A DNA stretch of 7,102 nt from assembly GCA_044375105.1 (NCBI GenBank), contig JBILNK010000205.1, forward strand, positions 1 through 7,102, read 5' to 3'. Origin of the DNA: JBIKLM01 sp044375105 (GTDB lineage: Bacteria; Planctomycetota; UBA1135; GCA-002686595). A model generated the notes under the pieces. The model searched no databases and had not been told where the DNA came from. It saw only the letters and a program-made list of their open reading frames with translations. The translations under genes and the position numbers were made by a program. Shown one piece after another: positions 5,507 through 7,102 of this stretch (the first letter of the stretch is position 1; each line of letters opens with the position of its first letter).

Positions 5507-6700
5507 ATGGCCAAGAAGGCGAGCAAGAAGACGACCCAACCGTCGGCGAACAAACCGGCGCCCAAGAAGGAGAAACGCGATCCGAGCCAGCTCTCGGCCC
5601 AGGACACCAAGACGCTGGCGATCATCAAGCACACCGCCGAGCGCACCAACAGCTCGATCCTCAAGCACGTGCTGCCGGAGCTCAAGTTCCCGCAGCGCAG
5701 CCTGGCCAACGTGAATTATTCCAAGCAGACCGGCTACTTCGAGCTGGGCACCGGCCGCAAGTCGCGCGCCCTCAGCGTCAACACGGTCAAGAGCTTTGCC
5801 CAGACCCTGCGCTTGATGGCCCTCTCCAAGGAGATGGTCGAGAAGGACGACTTCGCCACCAAGCGGGAGGCCTATTACATCAGCAAGCACGGGGGCGACG
5901 CGAAGTTCATGGACCAGCCCGAGTCGGACACGGTCATGGACGACATCGAGGCCATGGCCAGCCTGGATGGGCTCTCGCGCGAACACCTGCGCTACCGCCC
6001 CGAGGAGCACGGTGGCGCCCTGGCCGGCGAGCTGGTGATCATCGACCGCGACAAACGCACCGGCGAGGAGCTGCGCATCGACTGCACGCGCTTCGGCTCC
6101 GGCGCCTACACGATCCCGAGCTCGGTCGAGCACCTCAAGTTCGAGACCAAGGCCGACTTCATCCTGGCCATCGAGACCAGCGGCATGTTCGACCGGCTCA
6201 ACGAGCACGACTATTGGCGCGACGCCAACTGCATCCTGATCTCGATGCAGGGCGTGCCCAGCCGCGCCCAACGCCGCTTCATCCGGCGCCTCTCCGACGA
6301 CAAGAAGCTGCCGGTCTATTGCTTCGTCGACTGCGACCCCTACGGCATCGGCAACATCTACCGCACGCTCAAAGTCGGTTCGGGCAACGCGGCCCACATC
6401 AACCGCCTGTTCTGCGTGCCGCAGGCGCGCTATCTGGGCGTCACGCCCCAGGACATCCTCGACTTCAAGCTCGAGGACGCGACCCACAAGCTGGTCGAAG
6501 TCGACATCAAGCGCGCCAAGGACGCGCTCAAGAACGACCCCTTCTTCCGCGCCCACAAGGAGTGGGAGCTGGCCATCAACCAGCTGCTGCGCATGGGCGT
6601 GCGCGCTGAACAGCAAGCCCTGGCCAAGTGGGGCCTCAACTTCGTGATCGACGAGTACCTGCCCCGCAAGATGGCCAACCCCAAGAGTTTCCTGCCCTGA
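5507..6700 (+). CDS. top6A: DNA topoisomerase VI subunit A (Spo11-like cleavage subunit)
   Basis: A 397-residue DNA-cleaving subunit that makes double-strand breaks with a 5'-phosphotyrosyl link and partners Top6B. Residues 1-24 are a lysine-rich disordered tail. The winged-helix (5Y-CAP) domain covers roughly 30-150 and holds TKREAYYISK (118-127); by comparison with Spo11, Y124 is the probable nucleophile and Y123 the alternative. The Toprim domain follows, with ILAIETSGMF (219-228, E223 the metal-binding glutamate), GVPSRAQRRFIRR (249-261), and FVDCDPYG (273-280, D275 and D277 as metal ligands). Length and motif order match archaeal Top6A (about 370-390 residues), so all catalytic residues seem present. 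The gene follows top6B by 75 bp in the same reading frame. The start is the ATG directly after a C-tract, with no Shine-Dalgarno. An in-frame alternative start upstream is blocked by TGA codons in the repeat. Confidence 0.95.
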   Translation: MAKKASKKTTQPSANKPAPKKEKRDPSQLSAQDTKTLAIIKHTAERTNSSILKHVLPELKFPQRSLANVNYSKQTGYFELGTGRKSRALSVNTVKSFAQTLRLMALSKEMVEKDDFATKREAYYISKHGGDAKFMDQPESDTVMDDIEAMASLDGLSREHLRYRPEEHGGALAGELVIIDRDKRTGEELRIDCTRFGSGAYTIPSSVEHLKFETKADFILAIETSGMFDRLNEHDYWRDANCILISMQGVPSRAQRRFIRRLSDDKKLPVYCFVDCDPYGIGNIYRTLKVGSGNAAHINRLFCVPQARYLGVTPQDILDFKLEDATHKLVEVDIKRAKDALKNDPFFRAHKEWELAINQLLRMGVRAEQQALAKWGLNFVIDEYLPRKMANPKSFLP

Positions 6701-6759
6701 CAGCAGGGGGGCTGCCGGCGCTGCCGGCATCTCCGCGGCGCAGGGTGCCCGCTGAATCC

Positions 6760-6786
6760 TCTGGGCCGCCGTGCGGCGGCCCCAGA
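6760..6786. terminator. Hairpin after top6A (possible transcript end)
   Basis: TCTGGGCCGCC (6760-6770) pairs with GGCGGCCCCAGA (6775-6786) over 11 bp, with one extra C bulged in the right arm and a GTGC loop. It lies 60 nt after the top6A stop in the gap between convergent genes. No T-run follows, so termination is inferred from position and stability only. The rest of the 171-bp gap shows a 9-bp tandem duplication (GCTGCCGGC at 6711-6728) and no gene. Confidence 0.4.
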
Positions 6787-6868
6787 AGCCTGGATCGACG
6801 CCCCACGGCCAGGAGAGCTGGTGAGCGCGAGCCGACCCCAGGCCCCAAGCACCGACCGGCGAGCCGCG

Positions 6869-6888
6869 CGCTCAAGAGCGCTTGAGCG
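6869..6888. terminator. Hairpin overlapping the stop codon of the DUF2892 gene
   Basis: CGCTCAAG (6869-6876) and CTTGAGCG (6881-6888) form a perfect 8-bp stem with a 4-nt loop. The minus-strand stop codon (6874-6872) lies inside the stem. It may stabilise or end the transcript of the small membrane-protein gene. No T-run follows on the minus strand, so the role is uncertain. Confidence 0.35.
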
Positions 6889-7081
6889 GGCAGGTCGAGA
6901 TGCCCAGCAGCGTGTAGAGCGGGCAACTGCCGAGCAGGCCCGTCGCCAGGGGCACCAGGCCGATCCAGCCCCAGGGCGTCTTGGGGCCGAGGAAGACCAG
7001 GGACAGCAGGCCGAGCCCGAGCAGCACGCGCAGCGCGCGCTCCAGGGGATGTTCGTTGGCGGGCAGCAGTTTGGACAGCAT
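6872..7081 (-). CDS. DUF2892 / YgaP-like small membrane protein
   Basis: A 69-residue protein with two predicted membrane helices, about residues 16-32 and 36-52, separated by a short PKTP turn. The C-terminal part GSCPLYTLLGISTCPLK (51-67) has the paired Cys-Pro motifs seen in the DUF2892 family (PF11127), which includes the membrane segment of E. coli YgaP. In YgaP this segment follows a rhodanese domain; here it stands alone, as in many bacteria. A link to sulfur or thiol chemistry is known only for YgaP and should not be assumed. The start is the ATG at 7081-7079; no Shine-Dalgarno is visible in the 21 bases upstream that remain in the window. An upstream extension beyond the window edge cannot be excluded, but the length fits the family. 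Confidence 0.87.
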   Translation of the reverse strand: MLSKLLPANEHPLERALRVLLGLGLLSLVFLGPKTPWGWIGLVPLATGLLGSCPLYTLLGISTCPLKRS

Positions 7082-7102
7082 GGCGGCGGGTGCCGAAGCG
7101 GT

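Noticed and set aside
4291..6609. 772-codon plus-strand open frame crossing the top6B-top6A junction
   Set aside because: It is the shifted frame of both topoisomerase genes and its product is Arg/Pro/Ala/Gly-rich noise. The LTPRPE heptads in it come only from the 21-bp repeat.
3557..6700. Topoisomerase VIII or a Spo11/MTOPVIB-like meiotic system
   Set aside because: The subunits are separate, Top6B keeps an H2TH region, and all ATPase motifs are intact, which fits ordinary topoisomerase VI.
3104..6730. 1208-codon open frame on the minus strand opposite mqnA, top6B and top6A
   Set aside because: It lies antisense to three well-supported genes, its product is low-complexity Leu/Gly/Ala/Val/Asp/His/Arg typical of the mirror frame of GC-rich coding DNA, and it matches no family I recognise.

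Overview
The window is very GC-rich bacterial DNA that uses the standard code. Stops are TGA or TAG, Trp is TGG, and two genes start with GTG. It holds seven convincing protein genes and no tRNA, rRNA, CRISPR array or insertion sequence that I can see. A futalosine-pathway menaquinone gene (mqnA), a two-subunit DNA topoisomerase VI that is uncommon in bacteria, and the absence of clear Shine-Dalgarno sequences at every visible start all suggest a high-GC, non-model phylum. Planctomycetota is my best guess, with Myxococcota or a related lineage as alternatives; this is inference and only weakly supported.

Layout: (1) 1-588, plus strand, the C-terminal part of an SGNH/GDSL-like hydrolase cut by the window edge. 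(2) 589-754, a convergent gap with a short hairpin and a large imperfect inverted repeat that overlaps the end of the next gene. (3) 2391-755, minus strand, a two-gene operon joined by an ATGA overlap: a SAM-dependent methyltransferase of the RlmI/RlmK type, then an RluA-family pseudouridine synthase. Both are probably RNA-modifying enzymes. (4) 2392-2431, a very short divergent control region built on a 9-bp inverted repeat. Each arm carries a TACACT -10-like box, placed so that both outward transcripts would be leaderless or nearly so. (5) 2432-3450, plus strand, mqnA followed by a 61-residue zinc-ribbon protein, again with an ATGA overlap. (6) 3557-6700, plus strand, top6B then top6A, encoding both subunits of the ATP-dependent type IIB topoisomerase. 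They are separated by a 21-bp tandem repeat that places four in-frame TGA codons between two genes lying in the same reading frame. (7) 6701-6871, a convergent gap with hairpins. (8) 7081-6872, minus strand, a small DUF2892/YgaP-like membrane protein.

The topoisomerase genes form one functional unit: Top6B binds and hydrolyses ATP and closes on the DNA, and Top6A cuts both strands through an active-site tyrosine. The methyltransferase and pseudouridine synthase probably act in ribosome maturation. MqnA makes the first committed intermediate of futalosine-route menaquinone synthesis. The most interesting points are the bacterial Topo VI operon, the frame-preserving repeat with serial stop codons between its subunits, and the symmetric divergent leaderless promoter.
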